Assembly: GCA_019118275.1 (NCBI GenBank)
Contig: DWZH01000107.1
Span: forward strand, 62,001 to 126,000
Reading direction: 5' to 3'
Origin: Candidatus Brachybacterium merdavium
Lineage (GTDB): Bacteria > Actinomycetota > Actinomycetes > Actinomycetales > Dermabacteraceae
DNA length: 64,000 bases
Of the stretch, positions 17,120 to 27,980 are shown piece by piece; position 1 is the stretch's first letter, and every line of letters starts with the position of its first letter. The notes under the pieces are model-generated. The model saw only the letters and a list, made by a program, of their open reading frames with translations, ran no database searches and had not been told where the DNA came from. The position numbers were made by a program, and so were the translations under genes.

Positions 17120-18277
17120 ATGACGACCGACATCTCCTCCGCGGACCCCGACCCCAGACTCCTGCGTGCCCACGACCCTGCCGAGCTGATCGCCGAAGCC
17201 CGGATCTGCCTGGGCCTGATCCCGCGCGACAGCCTGGTGCTGTTCGGCCACGACGGGCGCCGCACCAGCCCCCTGGTGACCCGTTCCGACCGCCGCCACC
17301 TGCTGGCACCCGAGGGGAGGGAGCACCTGGAGAATCATCTGGAGCTGATGCGGCGACGGGGCTGCCGCGGCGCCTTCTCCCTGATCCTGGTCGGGGACGG
17401 GTACGAGAGCGTCCCCGAGGAGCTGATGATCGAGGCTGCGGACCGTGCCGGGGCGATGCTGCTCACCACCGCTCGCTTCGGACTGGTCGAGCCGTTCGTG
17501 ATCGACCGTCTCTGGGTGGTTGGAGGCGGCATCGGGCGGGAGCTGGTGCTCGGTCAGGGCTCGACGGATGAGGAGATCCGGCTGTGGGTCTCGCCGCCCC
17601 GTCCGCTGCGCGAGTTCTCCGAGACGCACTCGGCGACCCATGCGGTGCTGACCGGGCACCAGACCCCGCGGGACCTGCCCCTGGACGGGCCGCTGGCGGC
17701 CGCGGGCACCGATCTGCGCCTGCGCGGGCTCGACCCGGACTGCACCGATCCCAGGGTCCTGTTCGGCGCGGCGCGGGCGGCGGTCTCCCGGCTGGGAGCC
17801 GGCCGCGTCCGCGACCATGAGCGCTATGTGACGGACTGTGAACATCTGGCGCTGCTGCTGTCGGCCGTGGCGGTCGACAGCTTCCACTGGGAACTGTTGG
17901 CGCAGTGCATCGATCGCGGCCAGGATCGGACGGTGGATCGCGACCGTCTCCTCCAGGAGCTGACCACAGACGGGAGCTGGCGTCCACATGTCGATGTCTG
18001 TGCTGGTGGCAGCTGGTATTCGACCCTCGAGAAGCTGCGCGTGGTGGCTCAGGTGTGCGCTGCGGCCACGAGCGGTGAGCAGGAGATGCTGGCCGAGTCC
18101 GCCTGGCGGGGCCTGACGGTGCTGCTGGCGCTGCTGTCGTGGTGGAACCACCGATACGCGACGGCCGGGGAGCTCGTCGACCAGCTGTGGACGAGAGATC
18201 CGGGGTCGACTCTGGCACCCTTGCTGGCACGCCTGACCGATGAACCGATCGCCCCGGCCTGGTGGCCGCACGAGTGA
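17120..18277 (+). CDS. DUF4192 family protein
   Basis: The 385-residue protein starts with the DUF4192 signature: ELIAEARICLGLIPRDSLVLFG. It has mixed alpha/beta character, no membrane helix and no recognised catalytic motif. DUF4192 is restricted to actinobacteria, with no agreed function. The ATG at 17120 follows GACCCT by six nt, without a Shine-Dalgarno, so it may be leaderless. It is divergent from the prenyl synthase gene and 52 nt before metX. Confidence 0.85.
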   Translation: MTTDISSADPDPRLLRAHDPAELIAEARICLGLIPRDSLVLFGHDGRRTSPLVTRSDRRHLLAPEGREHLENHLELMRRRGCRGAFSLILVGDGYESVPEELMIEAADRAGAMLLTTARFGLVEPFVIDRLWVVGGGIGRELVLGQGSTDEEIRLWVSPPRPLREFSETHSATHAVLTGHQTPRDLPLDGPLAAAGTDLRLRGLDPDCTDPRVLFGAARAAVSRLGAGRVRDHERYVTDCEHLALLLSAVAVDSFHWELLAQCIDRGQDRTVDRDRLLQELTTDGSWRPHVDVCAGGSWYSTLEKLRVVAQVCAAATSGEQEMLAESAWRGLTVLLALLSWWNHRYATAGELVDQLWTRDPGSTLAPLLARLTDEPIAPAWWPHE

Positions 18278-18329
18278 CTGACGGCGCGCAGCGCCGAGGT
18301 GCGGCGGCACGGGGGAGGAGGAACCGCTG

Positions 18330-19547
18330 ATGACGCTGCTCGGTGCACGACATGACGCCGGCAACGCCTGGTCCCGGCTCGCCCCTGGGGCCACGCCGAG
18401 CTCGGGGGCCGTGCCGAGCCGTCGGGCGATCAGCGGTGCCTGGAGCCCGCAGGACGGTCCCGGCGACCGGCTCTTCGCCGAGGTCGGGCCGCTGCAGCTG
18501 GAGAGCGGGGACACTCTCGAGGAGGTCACCCTCGCCTACGAGACCTGGGGCGAGCTGGACCCCGATGCGAGCAACGCCGTGCTGGTCCTGCACGCGCTGA
18601 CCGGGGACTCCCATGTGCGGGGCCCCGCCGGTGCCGCGCATCCCAGCCCCGGCTGGTGGGAGACCATGGTCGGGCCCGGGCTCCCGCTGGACACCGATCG
18701 CTACTTCGTCATCGCACCGAACGTCCTGGGTGGATGTCAGGGCAGCACCGGTCCCAGCACCCCTCGTTCCGCCGAGCCCGGCGCGCGACCGTGGGGTTCC
18801 CGGTTCCCGCGGCTGACGATCCGGGACCAGGTGCTCGCCGAACGGGCACTGCGGCAGCAGCTGGGCATCGGGCACTGGGCGCTGGTGGTCGGGGGATCCA
18901 TGGGTGGGATGCGCGCCGTCGAATGGGCGGTGTCCTACCCGGAGGAGGTCGAGCGGCTCGTGGTGATCGCCGCCTCCGCGCGCGCCAGCGCCGACCAGAT
19001 CGCCTGGAACAGCGCCCAGATCGCCTCGATCCGTGCCGATGCCGCCTTCCATGGCGGCGACTACTACGACCATCCCTCCGGTCGAGGCCCCCGGCAGGGG
19101 CTCGGGGCGGCCCGCCGTATCGCCCACACCACCTATCGCACCGCCGAGGAGCTGGAGAGCAGGTTCTCCAACCGTCCCCAAGACAGCGAGGACCCCCTGC
19201 GCGGGGACGGCCGCCACCAGGTGACCAGCTATCTCGACCACCATGCGGACAAGCTCTCCCGGCGTTTCGACGCCAACTCCTACCTGGTGCTGGTGCAGTC
19301 GATGAACACCCACGACGTGGGGAGGGGCCGCGGCGGCGTGGCGGCAGCCCTGGAGCGGGTCCGCGCGCGCTCGCTGATCGTGGCCATCGACTCCGACCGA
19401 CTGTTCCCGCCGCACCTGGTGGCCGAGCTGGCCGAGCACATCCCGGGCGCACGCTGGGAGCTGGCCACCTCCCCGATCGGTCACGACGCCTTCCTGGTGG
19501 CGCACCACGATCTTGACAAGTGGATCAGCGAGCTGATGGACAGATAA
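18330..19547 (+). CDS. metX: Homoserine O-acetyltransferase (MetX)
   Basis: This enzyme makes O-acetylhomoserine from homoserine and acetyl-CoA, committing homoserine to methionine synthesis. The 405-residue alpha/beta-hydrolase-fold protein shows LAYETWGELD, LHALTGDSH, the nucleophile elbow VGGSMGGM, the acid in AIDSDRLFPP, and the catalytic His in SPIGHDAFLV. GGAGGAGGAAC precedes the ATG. The usual partner metY (O-acetylhomoserine sulfhydrylase) is not adjacent on either side. Specificity for acetyl rather than succinyl donors is assumed from the family. Confidence 0.93.
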   Translation: MTLLGARHDAGNAWSRLAPGATPSSGAVPSRRAISGAWSPQDGPGDRLFAEVGPLQLESGDTLEEVTLAYETWGELDPDASNAVLVLHALTGDSHVRGPAGAAHPSPGWWETMVGPGLPLDTDRYFVIAPNVLGGCQGSTGPSTPRSAEPGARPWGSRFPRLTIRDQVLAERALRQQLGIGHWALVVGGSMGGMRAVEWAVSYPEEVERLVVIAASARASADQIAWNSAQIASIRADAAFHGGDYYDHPSGRGPRQGLGAARRIAHTTYRTAEELESRFSNRPQDSEDPLRGDGRHQVTSYLDHHADKLSRRFDANSYLVLVQSMNTHDVGRGRGGVAAALERVRARSLIVAIDSDRLFPPHLVAELAEHIPGARWELATSPIGHDAFLVAHHDLDKWISELMDR

Positions 19548-19612
19548 GCTGACCCGACCAGTCGGCGGCCGCCGGGGTCACGACGCGAGCACGGTCCGAG
19601 GGGGAGCAGATC

Positions 19613-20038
19613 ATGACGATCGTCGTGGGGTACTCACCATCCGGTCAGGGCATGGCCGCCCTGCAGGCCGCGGTGCGCTATGCGCAGCGATCCCGATCGA
19701 AGCTGATGGTCGCCTCCCATCTGTACAACGATCCGGAGCACGGGCCCACCGCGGCCACGGCGGATGCCGTGAGAGCCGCGCTGGACGAGGTCGGTGCACA
19801 GGAGCTGGACGTCGAGGTGTGCACCAGCTCCGAGGCCGACATCGGCGAGTTCCTGCTCGGGGTGGTGGAGTCCAGCGAGGCCACGCTCCTGGTGATCGGT
19901 CTGCGCCGGAAGTCCCCGATCGGCAAGCTGAACCTGGGTGCATCCGCCCGTCGTGTGGTGCTCGGGGCGCCCTGTCCGGTGCTGGCCGTCAAGGACGAGC
20001 ACACCCCACTGCGTGACAGCAGTCACGTCCGTGTCTGA
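19613..20038 (+). CDS. Universal stress protein (UspA family)
   Basis: The 141-residue protein is a single Usp domain. It has an N-terminal IVVGYSPSGQG and the C-terminal nucleotide-binding motif GLRRKSPIGKLNLGASARRVV..APCPVLAVK, in the G-2X-G-9X-G(S/T) pattern typical of ATP-binding Usp proteins. A GGGGGAG-type ribosome-binding site precedes the ATG. It lies between metX and sigA, with no sign of co-transcription with either. Confidence 0.9.
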   Translation: MTIVVGYSPSGQGMAALQAAVRYAQRSRSKLMVASHLYNDPEHGPTAATADAVRAALDEVGAQELDVEVCTSSEADIGEFLLGVVESSEATLLVIGLRRKSPIGKLNLGASARRVVLGAPCPVLAVKDEHTPLRDSSHVRV

Positions 20039-20086
20039 GTCAGGGCCGACCGGAGACGGTCGTGTTGGCAGAGCGTCCCGCGCCGT

Positions 20087-20117
20087 GGGAATAAGTGGAG
20101 CCACAGCGCGTTATACT
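20087..20117 (+). promoter_or_regulatory. sigA promoter region: overlapping stress-sigma-like and housekeeping elements
   Basis: GGGAAT at 20087-20092 and GTT at 20110-20112 are separated by 17 nt, the pattern used by SigR/SigH-type sigma factors. TATACT at 20112-20117, a good housekeeping -10, overlaps the GTT. The leader to the GTG at 20263 is roughly 140 nt. Confidence 0.5.
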
Positions 20118-20262
20118 CGATGAGCTTGACGGCACCGTGCCTTCGTGCGCCGCGAAACCGATGATCCGCGGGCAGGGTCAGGAGCCGAGAGCCACGCCGA
20201 GATGACTGATCACCCGAGTGTGACGGAGCCCCGCGAGGCGCTCCGCCGGAAGAAGGAACTCT

Positions 20263-21576
<1,314 letters not shown>

Positions 21577-21578
21577 TC

Positions 21579-22151
21579 GTGGGGACGCTCCACACCACCG
21601 ACGGCGCCGGATCCCCTCACGAGGACCCCGGCGCCGTCGCCGTATCGGTGGTGCGGGTCGGGCCCGAGGAGTGGGCCGCCCACCGCGACCTGCGGCTGGA
21701 CATGCTCCGCGATGCCCCGGAGGCGTTCTGGGCGAGCCTCGAGGAGGTCCGCGCCCGCACGGAGCAGCAGTGGCGCCAGGAGCTCCGTGGGCCGCGCATC
21801 CATCTCCAGGCTCGCCGCGGCACAGAGGTGCTGGGAGGGATCGCGGTGCTGCCCGAGGGCTACACCCCGGAGCATCCCATCGCGGACCACGAGATCATCC
21901 TGGCCTCGCTGTGGGTGCGCCCGGCCGTCCGGGGCAGTGGCGTCTCACGGGCACTGCTCGACGCCGCCGCCCGGCTGTCGCTGGACCTGGGGCGGCCCAC
22001 GGTGCTGCTCGAGGTCGACGACGGCAACGAGCCCGCTCGCGGTCTCTACGAGCGCCTGGGCTTCGTGGAGACCGGCGTGCGCCATCCTCGGCAGGCCGGC
22101 GGCGGTGCCTGGGTCGAGTACACCATCACGGCCCGGGACCTGCTGCGCTGA
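21579..22151 (+). CDS. GNAT family N-acetyltransferase
   Basis: The 190-residue protein has a GNAT fold: an N-terminal strand-helix (VRVGPEEWAAHRDLRLDMLRD), the acetyl-CoA loop region (LWVRPAVRGSGVSRALLDAA, where the usual R/Q-x-x-G-x-G reads RGSGVS), and the C-terminal ARGLYERLGFVETG. The substrate is unknown. GTG at 21579 is two nt after the sigA stop, so it is co-transcribed and probably coupled. A strong hairpin follows at 22176. Confidence 0.87.
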   Translation: MGTLHTTDGAGSPHEDPGAVAVSVVRVGPEEWAAHRDLRLDMLRDAPEAFWASLEEVRARTEQQWRQELRGPRIHLQARRGTEVLGGIAVLPEGYTPEHPIADHEIILASLWVRPAVRGSGVSRALLDAAARLSLDLGRPTVLLEVDDGNEPARGLYERLGFVETGVRHPRQAGGGAWVEYTITARDLLR

Positions 22152-22175
22152 GGCCGGGCCCTTGACCGGACACGA

Positions 22176-22211
22176 CGAACCCCGCAACGCTCAGAGGCGT
22201 TGCGGGGTTCG
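22176..22211. terminator. Strong bidirectional hairpin terminator
   Basis: A 15-bp perfect stem (22176-22190 with 22197-22211) with a 6-nt loop sits between the convergent GNAT and DUF7455 genes. It is the expected end point of the sigA transcript. Confidence 0.8.
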
Positions 22212-22256
22212 CGCAGCTCAGGGTCGGAGCGAGCCGGTGAGCTCGCCTCAGGCCGA

Positions 22257-22475
22257 TCAGTCCTCGACCGGCTCCGGCTTGGCGTGGAGGCGTTCGGTCT
22301 CGTCGATGACCTCAGCGGCGATCGACTGGATGGCATCGCCGTGGGCGCGGGCATGGTGGGCGCAGAACATCAGCTCGCCACCGGCCTGCAGGAGCACCTT
22401 GACGTACGCCTGTGCTCCGCAGCGGTCGCAGCGGTCGTGCGCGGTCAGCCGAGGGGCTTCGAGAGTCATGTTCAT
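22257..22475 (-). CDS. DUF7455-type small zinc-ribbon-like protein
   Basis: The 72-residue protein has a CDRCGAQA..FCAHHARAH arrangement, a CxxC plus CxxH set that could bind one zinc ion. It matches the small conserved actinobacterial family often found near sigA or sigB. The function is not known. Two ATGs are possible: 22475, or 22469, which sits at a better distance (8 nt) from AAGGA. It is divergent from parE. Confidence 0.8.
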   Translation of the reverse strand: MNMTLEAPRLTAHDRCDRCGAQAYVKVLLQAGGELMFCAHHARAHGDAIQSIAAEVIDETERLHAKPEPVED

Positions 22476-22591
22476 GGTCCTTTTGTAGCACCCTGGCGCC
22501 GGGTCGAGGGCGGATGTGGACGGCGGTTCGCTGGGGGCGCAACGAACCTGTGAACGAGGCCCCAATACCGACTCGCAGGGTCTGTACGCCG

Positions 22592-22597
22592 TAGGAT
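22592..22597 (+). promoter_or_regulatory. -10 box of the parE operon (probable leaderless start)
   Basis: TAGGAT ends seven nt before the GTG at 22605. A weak -35 (CCGACT) is 18 nt upstream. No Shine-Dalgarno precedes the GTG. Confidence 0.55.
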
Positions 22598-22604
22598 CGA
22601 CAGC

Positions 22605-24725
22605 GTGTCCACCTCCAGCACCACATCCAGACAGCCCAACTACGACGCACAGCACCTCCAGGTCCTCGAAGGCCTGGAGGCCGTGCGCAAGCGCCCCGGC
22701 ATGTACATCGGCTCCACCGACTCCCGCGGCCTCATGCACTGCCTGTGGGAGATCCTCGACAACGCGGTCGACGAAGCGCTCGGGGGCTACGGGTCCTCCA
22801 TCACCGTGGTGCTGCACGGCGACGGCTCGGTCGAGGTGCGCGACACCGGCCGCGGCGTCCCGGTCGACGTGGAGAGCCGCACGGGCCTGACCGGCGTCGA
22901 GGTGGTCTACACGAAGCTGCACGCGGGCGGGAAGTTCGGCGGCGGCTCCTACGCGGCGGTCGGAGGCCTGCACGGGGTGGGCGCGAGCGTGGTCAACGCG
23001 CTGTCGGGGCGTCTGGACGTCGAGGTGGACCGGGCCGGCAAGACGTACGCCATGAGCTTCCGGCGCGGTCAGGCGGGTGTCTTCGACGACGACGGCGAAC
23101 CCGACCCCGAGGCGCCCTTCACACCCGCTGACGGGCCGGCCGAGCTTCGCGTCGTCGGAAAGGCGAAGCGGGGCGTGACGGGAACCCGCGTGCGCTACTG
23201 GGCCGATCCGCAGATCTTCATCAAGGGCTCCCATTTCGCGCTGGACGAGCTGCACCGCCGTGCCCGCCAGACGGCCTTCCTGGTGCCGGGCCTCCAGCTG
23301 TCGGTCACCGATGAGCGACCCGAGCGGCTGCCGGACCAACCGGCCACCCGCACCTACAAGTACGACGGTGGCATCAGCGAGTTCGTCGAGTACCTCGCCC
23401 AGGACGAGAAGATCACCGACGTGATCCGCCTGCAGGGCACCGGTGACTACACCGAGACCGTGCCGGTGCTCGACAAGAACGGCCACATGGTCTCCACCGA
23501 GGTGGACCGCACCTGCGAGGTCGACATCGCCCTGCGCTGGGGCGCGGACTACGAGCCGACCCTGCGCTCCTTCGTCAACATCGTCGCCACCCCCAAGGGC
23601 GGCACCCATCTGGCAGGTTTCGAGCAGGCGCTGGTCAAGACCCTGCGCAAGCAGGTCGAGAACCATGCTCGGCGGGTCAAGTTCAACACCAAGAAAGAGA
23701 AGATCGAGAAGGACGACACCCTGGCCGGGCTGACCGCCGTGGTCAGCGTGCGCATCGACGAGCCACAGTTCGAGGGCCAGACCAAGGAGGTGCTGGGCAC
23801 CCCGCCGATCCGCGCGATCGTCGCGAAGGTGGTCGAGCAGCAGCTCACCAGCTTCCTCACCTCCACGAAGCGGGCGGAGAAGGAGCAGGCGGCCCTGGTC
23901 GTCGACAAGGTCGTCTCCGAGATGCGAGCCCGCATCGCCGCACGCATGCACAAGGAGGTCTCCCGCCGCAAGAACGCCCTGGAGTCCTCCACCATGCCCA
24001 CCAAGCTGGCCGACTGCCGCTCGACCGACATGGAGCGCTCCGAGCTGTTCATCGTCGAGGGTGACAGCGCCCTGGGCACCGCCAAGAGTGCACGCGACTC
24101 CGAGTTCCAGGCCCTGCTGCCCATCCGCGGCAAGATCCTCAACGTGCAGAAGGCCTCCATCACGGACATGCTCAGGAACTCCGAGTGCGCGGCGATCATC
24201 CAGGTGATCGGCGCCGGTTCGGGACGCAGCTTCGATCTCGAGACGGCCCGATACGGCAAGATCATCATGATGACCGACGCCGACGTCGACGGCGCCCACA
24301 TCCGCACCCTGCTGCTGACCCTGTTCCACCGCTACATGCGCCCCCTGGTCGAGGAGGGGCGGGTCTACGCCGCCGTGCCCCCGCTGCACCGGGTCGAGGT
24401 GATCCACGGCGGCTCGAAGAAGAACGAGCTGGTCTACACCTACTCGGAGGCCGAGCTGCTCAAACTGCTGAAGAGCCTCGAACGGCGCGGCAAGCGGTAC
24501 AAGGAGCCGATCCAGCGGTACAAGGGCCTGGGGGAGATGGACGCCGACCAGCTGGCCGAAACCACGATGGACCCCGGCCACCGCACCCTCCGCCGGGTTC
24601 GGATCGAGGACGCCGAGGCCGCCAGCGCCATGTTCGAGCTGCTGATGGGCTCCGAGGTCGCACCGCGCAAGCAGTTCATCATCGAAGGAGCCGAGGAGCT
24701 CGATCGCGAGAGGATCGACGCATGA
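22605..24725 (+). CDS. parE: DNA topoisomerase IV subunit B (ParE-like type IIA ATPase subunit)
   Basis: The 706-residue type IIA topoisomerase ATPase subunit shows the GHKL ATP-binding motifs ([38 protein letters not shown]), the transducer domain, and a TOPRIM domain ([33 protein letters not shown]). The length and the matching A-type subunit gene at 27981 support topoisomerase IV, which decatenates daughter chromosomes, rather than gyrase, whose genes normally lie near the origin. That distinction is inference. The stop overlaps the hisF start by ATGA. Confidence 0.9.
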   Translation: MSTSSTTSRQPNYDAQHLQVLEGLEAVRKRPGMYIGSTDSRGLMHCLWEILDNAVDEALGGYGSSITVVLHGDGSVEVRDTGRGVPVDVESRTGLTGVEVVYTKLHAGGKFGGGSYAAVGGLHGVGASVVNALSGRLDVEVDRAGKTYAMSFRRGQAGVFDDDGEPDPEAPFTPADGPAELRVVGKAKRGVTGTRVRYWADPQIFIKGSHFALDELHRRARQTAFLVPGLQLSVTDERPERLPDQPATRTYKYDGGISEFVEYLAQDEKITDVIRLQGTGDYTETVPVLDKNGHMVSTEVDRTCEVDIALRWGADYEPTLRSFVNIVATPKGGTHLAGFEQALVKTLRKQVENHARRVKFNTKKEKIEKDDTLAGLTAVVSVRIDEPQFEGQTKEVLGTPPIRAIVAKVVEQQLTSFLTSTKRAEKEQAALVVDKVVSEMRARIAARMHKEVSRRKNALESSTMPTKLADCRSTDMERSELFIVEGDSALGTAKSARDSEFQALLPIRGKILNVQKASITDMLRNSECAAIIQVIGAGSGRSFDLETARYGKIIMMTDADVDGAHIRTLLLTLFHRYMRPLVEEGRVYAAVPPLHRVEVIHGGSKKNELVYTYSEAELLKLLKSLERRGKRYKEPIQRYKGLGEMDADQLAETTMDPGHRTLRRVRIEDAEAASAMFELLMGSEVAPRKQFIIEGAEELDRERIDA

Positions 24726-25507
24726 GTGTCGCCGTCCGAGTCATCCCCTGCCTGGACGTCGACGCCGGCCGCGTCGTCAAGGGCGTGAACTTCCAGGGCC
24801 TGCGCGACGCCGGCGATCCCGTCGAGCTGGCCGCCCGCTACGGGGTCGAGGGCGCCGATGAGCTCACCTTCCTGGACGTGACCGCGTCCTCCTCCGGCCG
24901 TGGCACCATGCTCGACGTGGTCCGCGCGGCCGCGGAGCAGATCTTCATCCCCCTGACCGTCGGCGGCGGGGTCCGGACGGTCGACGACGTCGACCAGCTG
25001 CTGCGGGCCGGAGCCGACAAGTGCGGCGTCAACACGGCCGCGATCGGCCGACCGGAGCTGATCGACGAGGTCGCACAGCGCTTCGGCAACCAGGTGCTGG
25101 TGCTGTCCATCGACGCGCGCCGCGTGACGGACGACACCCCGCAGGGCACCGCCCGCAGCGGCTCGGGCTTCGAGGTGACCACCCATGGCGGCCGCCGCGG
25201 CACCGGGATCGACGCGATCGAGTGGATCCGGGAGGTCACCGGACGGGGCGCCGGGGAGATCCTGCTGAACTCCATGGACGCCGACGGCACCGAAGCAGGC
25301 TTCGACCTGGAGCTGATCGGTCTGGCCCGCGAGGCGACCACGCTGCCGCTGATCGCCTCCGGAGGAGCCGGCGTGCCGGAGCACTTCCCCCCGGCCGTGC
25401 ACGCGGGCGCGGACGCGGTGCTGGCCGCGAGCGTCTTCCACTTCCAGCAGATGACCATCGCCGAAGCCAAGGCCGCCATGGCTGCCGACGGGATCACCGT
25501 GCGGTGA
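24722..25507 (+). CDS. hisF: Imidazole glycerol phosphate synthase cyclase subunit (HisF)
   Basis: This subunit uses ammonia from HisH to cyclise PRFAR to imidazole glycerol phosphate and AICAR in histidine synthesis. The 261-residue TIM barrel has both catalytic aspartates in context ([14 protein letters not shown] near residue 11 and SIDARRV near 130), the N-terminal phosphate site, GGGVRT and IASGGAG. The start overlaps the parE stop (ATGA), and its own stop overlaps the next gene (GTGA). HisH and the other his genes are not nearby, so it is separated from its usual operon partners. Confidence 0.95.
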   Translation: MSVAVRVIPCLDVDAGRVVKGVNFQGLRDAGDPVELAARYGVEGADELTFLDVTASSSGRGTMLDVVRAAAEQIFIPLTVGGGVRTVDDVDQLLRAGADKCGVNTAAIGRPELIDEVAQRFGNQVLVLSIDARRVTDDTPQGTARSGSGFEVTTHGGRRGTGIDAIEWIREVTGRGAGEILLNSMDADGTEAGFDLELIGLAREATTLPLIASGGAGVPEHFPPAVHAGADAVLAASVFHFQQMTIAEAKAAMAADGITVR

Positions 25508-26409
25508 GTGCCCCGCTGGCCGCCAGCCCCCTGGAACCGGCGGGGACGGTCCGGGGAGCCCGGTGGCGAGCGCGGGCCGCGGTCGCCACGGTGGTGATGC
25601 TGGCCCTCCTGGCGGGCTGGCTGCTGTGGGACAACCGCCGCCTGGAGGTGACGACCTACCAGGTCGAGGTGACGGGGCTGGCCGGGAGCACGGAGGGCCT
25701 GCGGATCGTCCAGCTCTCCGACCTGCACGCCGTGGACTTCGGGGACTTCACGCAGCGACTGGTCGATCAGGTCAGGGCTGCCGAGCCGGATCTGATGGCG
25801 GTGACCGGGGACCTGGTGGACCTGCACACCCGCGACCTCGCTCCGGTGCTGGAGCTGATGGCCCGCTTGGACCGGATCGCGCCCGTGCACCTGGTGCTGG
25901 GCAACCATGAGGCGGAGTCTCCCGTCGCCGATGAGCTGCTCGAGGGGCTGGCGACCGTCGGGGTCGAGGTGCTGCGTGACCAGGCGCGCTCGGTGACGGT
26001 CCGGGGGACCGAGATCACGCTGGCCGGCCTCGACGATCCGCACGTCGCCCATCTGGCGGGCGGGGAGCCCCGGGACCCCGGGGCCGTGCTGGAAGGGCTC
26101 GAGCTCCCGGTCGGCCCGCCCGTGGTGCTGCTGGCCCACCGCCCCGAGCTGCTGGACCGCTATGCGGCGGCCCCGGTGGACGTGGTGCTGTCCGGGCACG
26201 CCCATGGCGGCCAGGTCCGGCTGCCGTGGTGGGGCGGGCTGTACGCCCCGAATCAGGGCTGGTTGCCGGACCGGACCGAGGGGCTGCACACCGTCGCCGG
26301 GACGACCATGGTGATCAGCCGGGGCCTGGGCAACAGCCAGGTCGGGGTGCGCGCGGGCAACCCCCGGGAACTGGTGGTCGTGGACCTGATCGCCCCGGGG
26401 GCGTCCTGA
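25504..26409 (+). CDS. Membrane-anchored metallophosphoesterase (YaeI-like)
   Basis: The 301-residue protein has one N-terminal membrane helix ([16 protein letters not shown]) and a calcineurin-like phosphoesterase domain: QLSDLH, TGDLVD, GNHE and SGHAHGGQ, the full set of dimetal ligands. The closest well-known group is the YaeI/YkuE phosphoesterases, which act on phospholipid-type substrates. The actual substrate is unknown. GTG at 25504 overlaps the hisF stop, and the product is predicted to face the outside or membrane surface. Confidence 0.88.
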   Translation: MSAPLAASPLEPAGTVRGARWRARAAVATVVMLALLAGWLLWDNRRLEVTTYQVEVTGLAGSTEGLRIVQLSDLHAVDFGDFTQRLVDQVRAAEPDLMAVTGDLVDLHTRDLAPVLELMARLDRIAPVHLVLGNHEAESPVADELLEGLATVGVEVLRDQARSVTVRGTEITLAGLDDPHVAHLAGGEPRDPGAVLEGLELPVGPPVVLLAHRPELLDRYAAAPVDVVLSGHAHGGQVRLPWWGGLYAPNQGWLPDRTEGLHTVAGTTMVISRGLGNSQVGVRAGNPRELVVVDLIAPGAS

Positions 26410-26425
26410 GCACGGTGGGCCCGGC

Positions 26426-26626
26426 TCAGCGCATGTGCAGCAGTCCGGCGGTCAGCAGCAGCTGCTCGTGGGCCGCCTGCTGCTCCTGGCGCGCCTGCTC
26501 GGCCGCTCGTTCGCGGCGGGAGGTGTCGGAGGGCGGATCGGCGGTTCGCTGGACGGTGGTCGTCACAGGGCTCCTGGGCGTCTCGTCGGTGGTGGATGAA
26601 TCGAGGACGGTGGGGCGATCAGACAT
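26426..26626 (-). CDS. Small hypothetical protein
   Basis: The 66-residue frame (MSDRPTVLDSS to LLHMR) has a Thr/Ser/Pro-rich first half and an Ala/Glu/Gln-rich helix (RRERAAEQARQEQQAAHEQLL) that could form a coiled coil. GGAG lies seven nt before the ATG. No family is recognised, and it may not be translated. It is convergent with the phosphoesterase gene. Confidence 0.45.
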   Translation of the reverse strand: MSDRPTVLDSSTTDETPRSPVTTTVQRTADPPSDTSRRERAAEQARQEQQAAHEQLLLTAGLLHMR

Positions 26627-27061
26627 GGAAGGGCTCCAGAAGAAGGCGTCATGGAATGGGGCATGGAGGGGCTGAGGAATTCCGCTCAGGTCATGCCGGA
26701 AAAAGAAGGTCGAGGGCGTCACGCCATGGATCCGGACAGAGACAGGATCGATCTCCGTCAGGGGGAGGCGGGCACCGCCGCTGCACCGCGGGTGCGTGCC
26801 TCCCGGCGGCAGGTCAGTCCGTCTCGATGCAGGTCATCTGCAGCGCCGCAGTCGATGCTGGGACTGGGGCCTAGGCGGTGACCCGGATGGTGGTCCCGCG
26901 AACCCGCGCGGAGGCAGCGCTGCCCGCGAGCACCTTCGGTGCCGGTCGGGTCGAGATGCCCTGAGGGGCTGTGCGCTTTTCCATGTGGCTATTCGACCAC
27001 CGGTCCCGGGAGGGCGCAAATGATTATTCGAAAGAATTCTTACGCGCCCGCTCCCGCTGGT
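26627..27061. other. 435-nt stretch without a supported gene; AT-rich hairpin at its right end
   Basis: No reading frame here has a convincing ribosome-binding site, known motif or normal codon pattern. The right end, 27012-27049, has an unusually AT-rich core for this genome (see the separate hairpin entry). The rest shows nothing I can support. Confidence 0.4.
27012..27049. repeat. AT-rich inverted repeat with GC clamp, possible terminator of the epimerase gene
   Basis: GGGCGC (27012-27017) pairs with GCGCCC (27044-27049). The interior is AT-rich and contains ATTC-GAAA-GAAT (27026-27037), a GAAA tetraloop hairpin, and the 10-bp palindrome AAGAATTCTT (27032-27041). It lies 13 nt beyond the stop of the minus-strand epimerase gene. 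Confidence 0.5.
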
Positions 27062-27925
27062 TCAGCTCTCGAGGCGATAGGTGACGCCGATGGTGTGGGA
27101 CTGCCCGGGCGCCAGCGGCAGGAACCGGTCCTTGGCCAGGGCGGGTTCGATGCACACGAACTGCGGCCAGGCCCCATCGGGGATGTCGTCCATCTGGGCG
27201 GCCTGCCGCTCCCAGGGGTTCCAGACCACGGTCTGGGCGGTGCCGCGCGGGGTGGAGACGATCCGCCGGCCGGTGGCGGGATCGGTGATGGTGACCTGGG
27301 CGGCGGAGTCGTAGATCCGATCGGTCGGCCCGGTCAGGCGCAGGGTCTGCTCGCCCTGGACGTCGGCGGCCAGCTCTCGGGTGTTGTCGAGGAAGGCGGC
27401 CCCGCCGAGCCCGTTGATCGCGATCTCGCGCACGTCTGCGACCGCGAGATAGGTGTGCAGCGCCGCCTCGAGCTCGAGCGGTGCGTCGTGGGCCGTGATC
27501 GTCAGGTCCACTGACAGCTCGGTGCCCAGGCGCAGAGTCAGATGCGCGCCGAGCTCGGCGGAGGGGCGGGCCGGTACCAGCTCCAGCAGGATCTCCTCGC
27601 CCTCGGAGCCGGCCGCCAGCACTGACCAGGCGGCAGTGCGCAGCCAGCCGTGCGAGATGCTGCGGTCCCCGTGGCGTCCGGGCCCGAACCACGGGGCCAC
27701 CAGGGGGATGCCGCCGCGGACCGCCTCACCGGCACCGCTGCGGGCCAGCGGGCTCAGCCACAGCAGGTCCTCCTGCCCGCTCGGTGACCAGCTGATGAGC
27801 TGCCCGCCGTCCAGGCTCACCTCCGCCCGTACCGTCTGGGTGTCGACCACCAGGACGTCCCGGCCGCCTCCCGGCCGAACCCGGGCCCCGGCGGGCAGGG
27901 CGGGCTGATCAGCAGGAGAGCTCAT
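27062..27925 (-). CDS. Aldose 1-epimerase family protein (glucose-6-phosphate 1-epimerase-like, YeaD type)
   Basis: The 287-residue protein has the D-hexose-6-phosphate epimerase pattern: GGQLISWSP, RGGIPLVAPWFGPG, ISHGWLRTAAW (catalytic His), HTYLAV, WNPWERQAAQMDD and FVCIEPALA (catalytic Glu). This family interconverts alpha and beta anomers of sugar phosphates in the cytoplasm. CACGAT lies six nt before the ATG at 27925. It is in tandem after parC on the minus strand, with 55 nt between. Confidence 0.87.
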   Translation of the reverse strand: MSSPADQPALPAGARVRPGGGRDVLVVDTQTVRAEVSLDGGQLISWSPSGQEDLLWLSPLARSGAGEAVRGGIPLVAPWFGPGRHGDRSISHGWLRTAAWSVLAAGSEGEEILLELVPARPSAELGAHLTLRLGTELSVDLTITAHDAPLELEAALHTYLAVADVREIAINGLGGAAFLDNTRELAADVQGEQTLRLTGPTDRIYDSAAQVTITDPATGRRIVSTPRGTAQTVVWNPWERQAAQMDDIPDGAWPQFVCIEPALAKDRFLPLAPGQSHTIGVTYRLES

Positions 27926-27980
27926 GGGGACATCGTGCCATCGCGGGGTCCCGCCCGGTCGAAGCCGGCATTGCGCGGGA

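Noticed and set aside
22257..24581. A 774-codon minus-strand frame across parE ending in DUF7455
   Set aside because: Only the last 72 codons match a known protein; the rest is antisense to parE.
26651..26881. Plus-strand 76-codon frame in the 26.6-27.0 kb gap
   Set aside because: It has no ribosome-binding site, an Arg/Ser-rich sequence without motifs, and no related neighbour.
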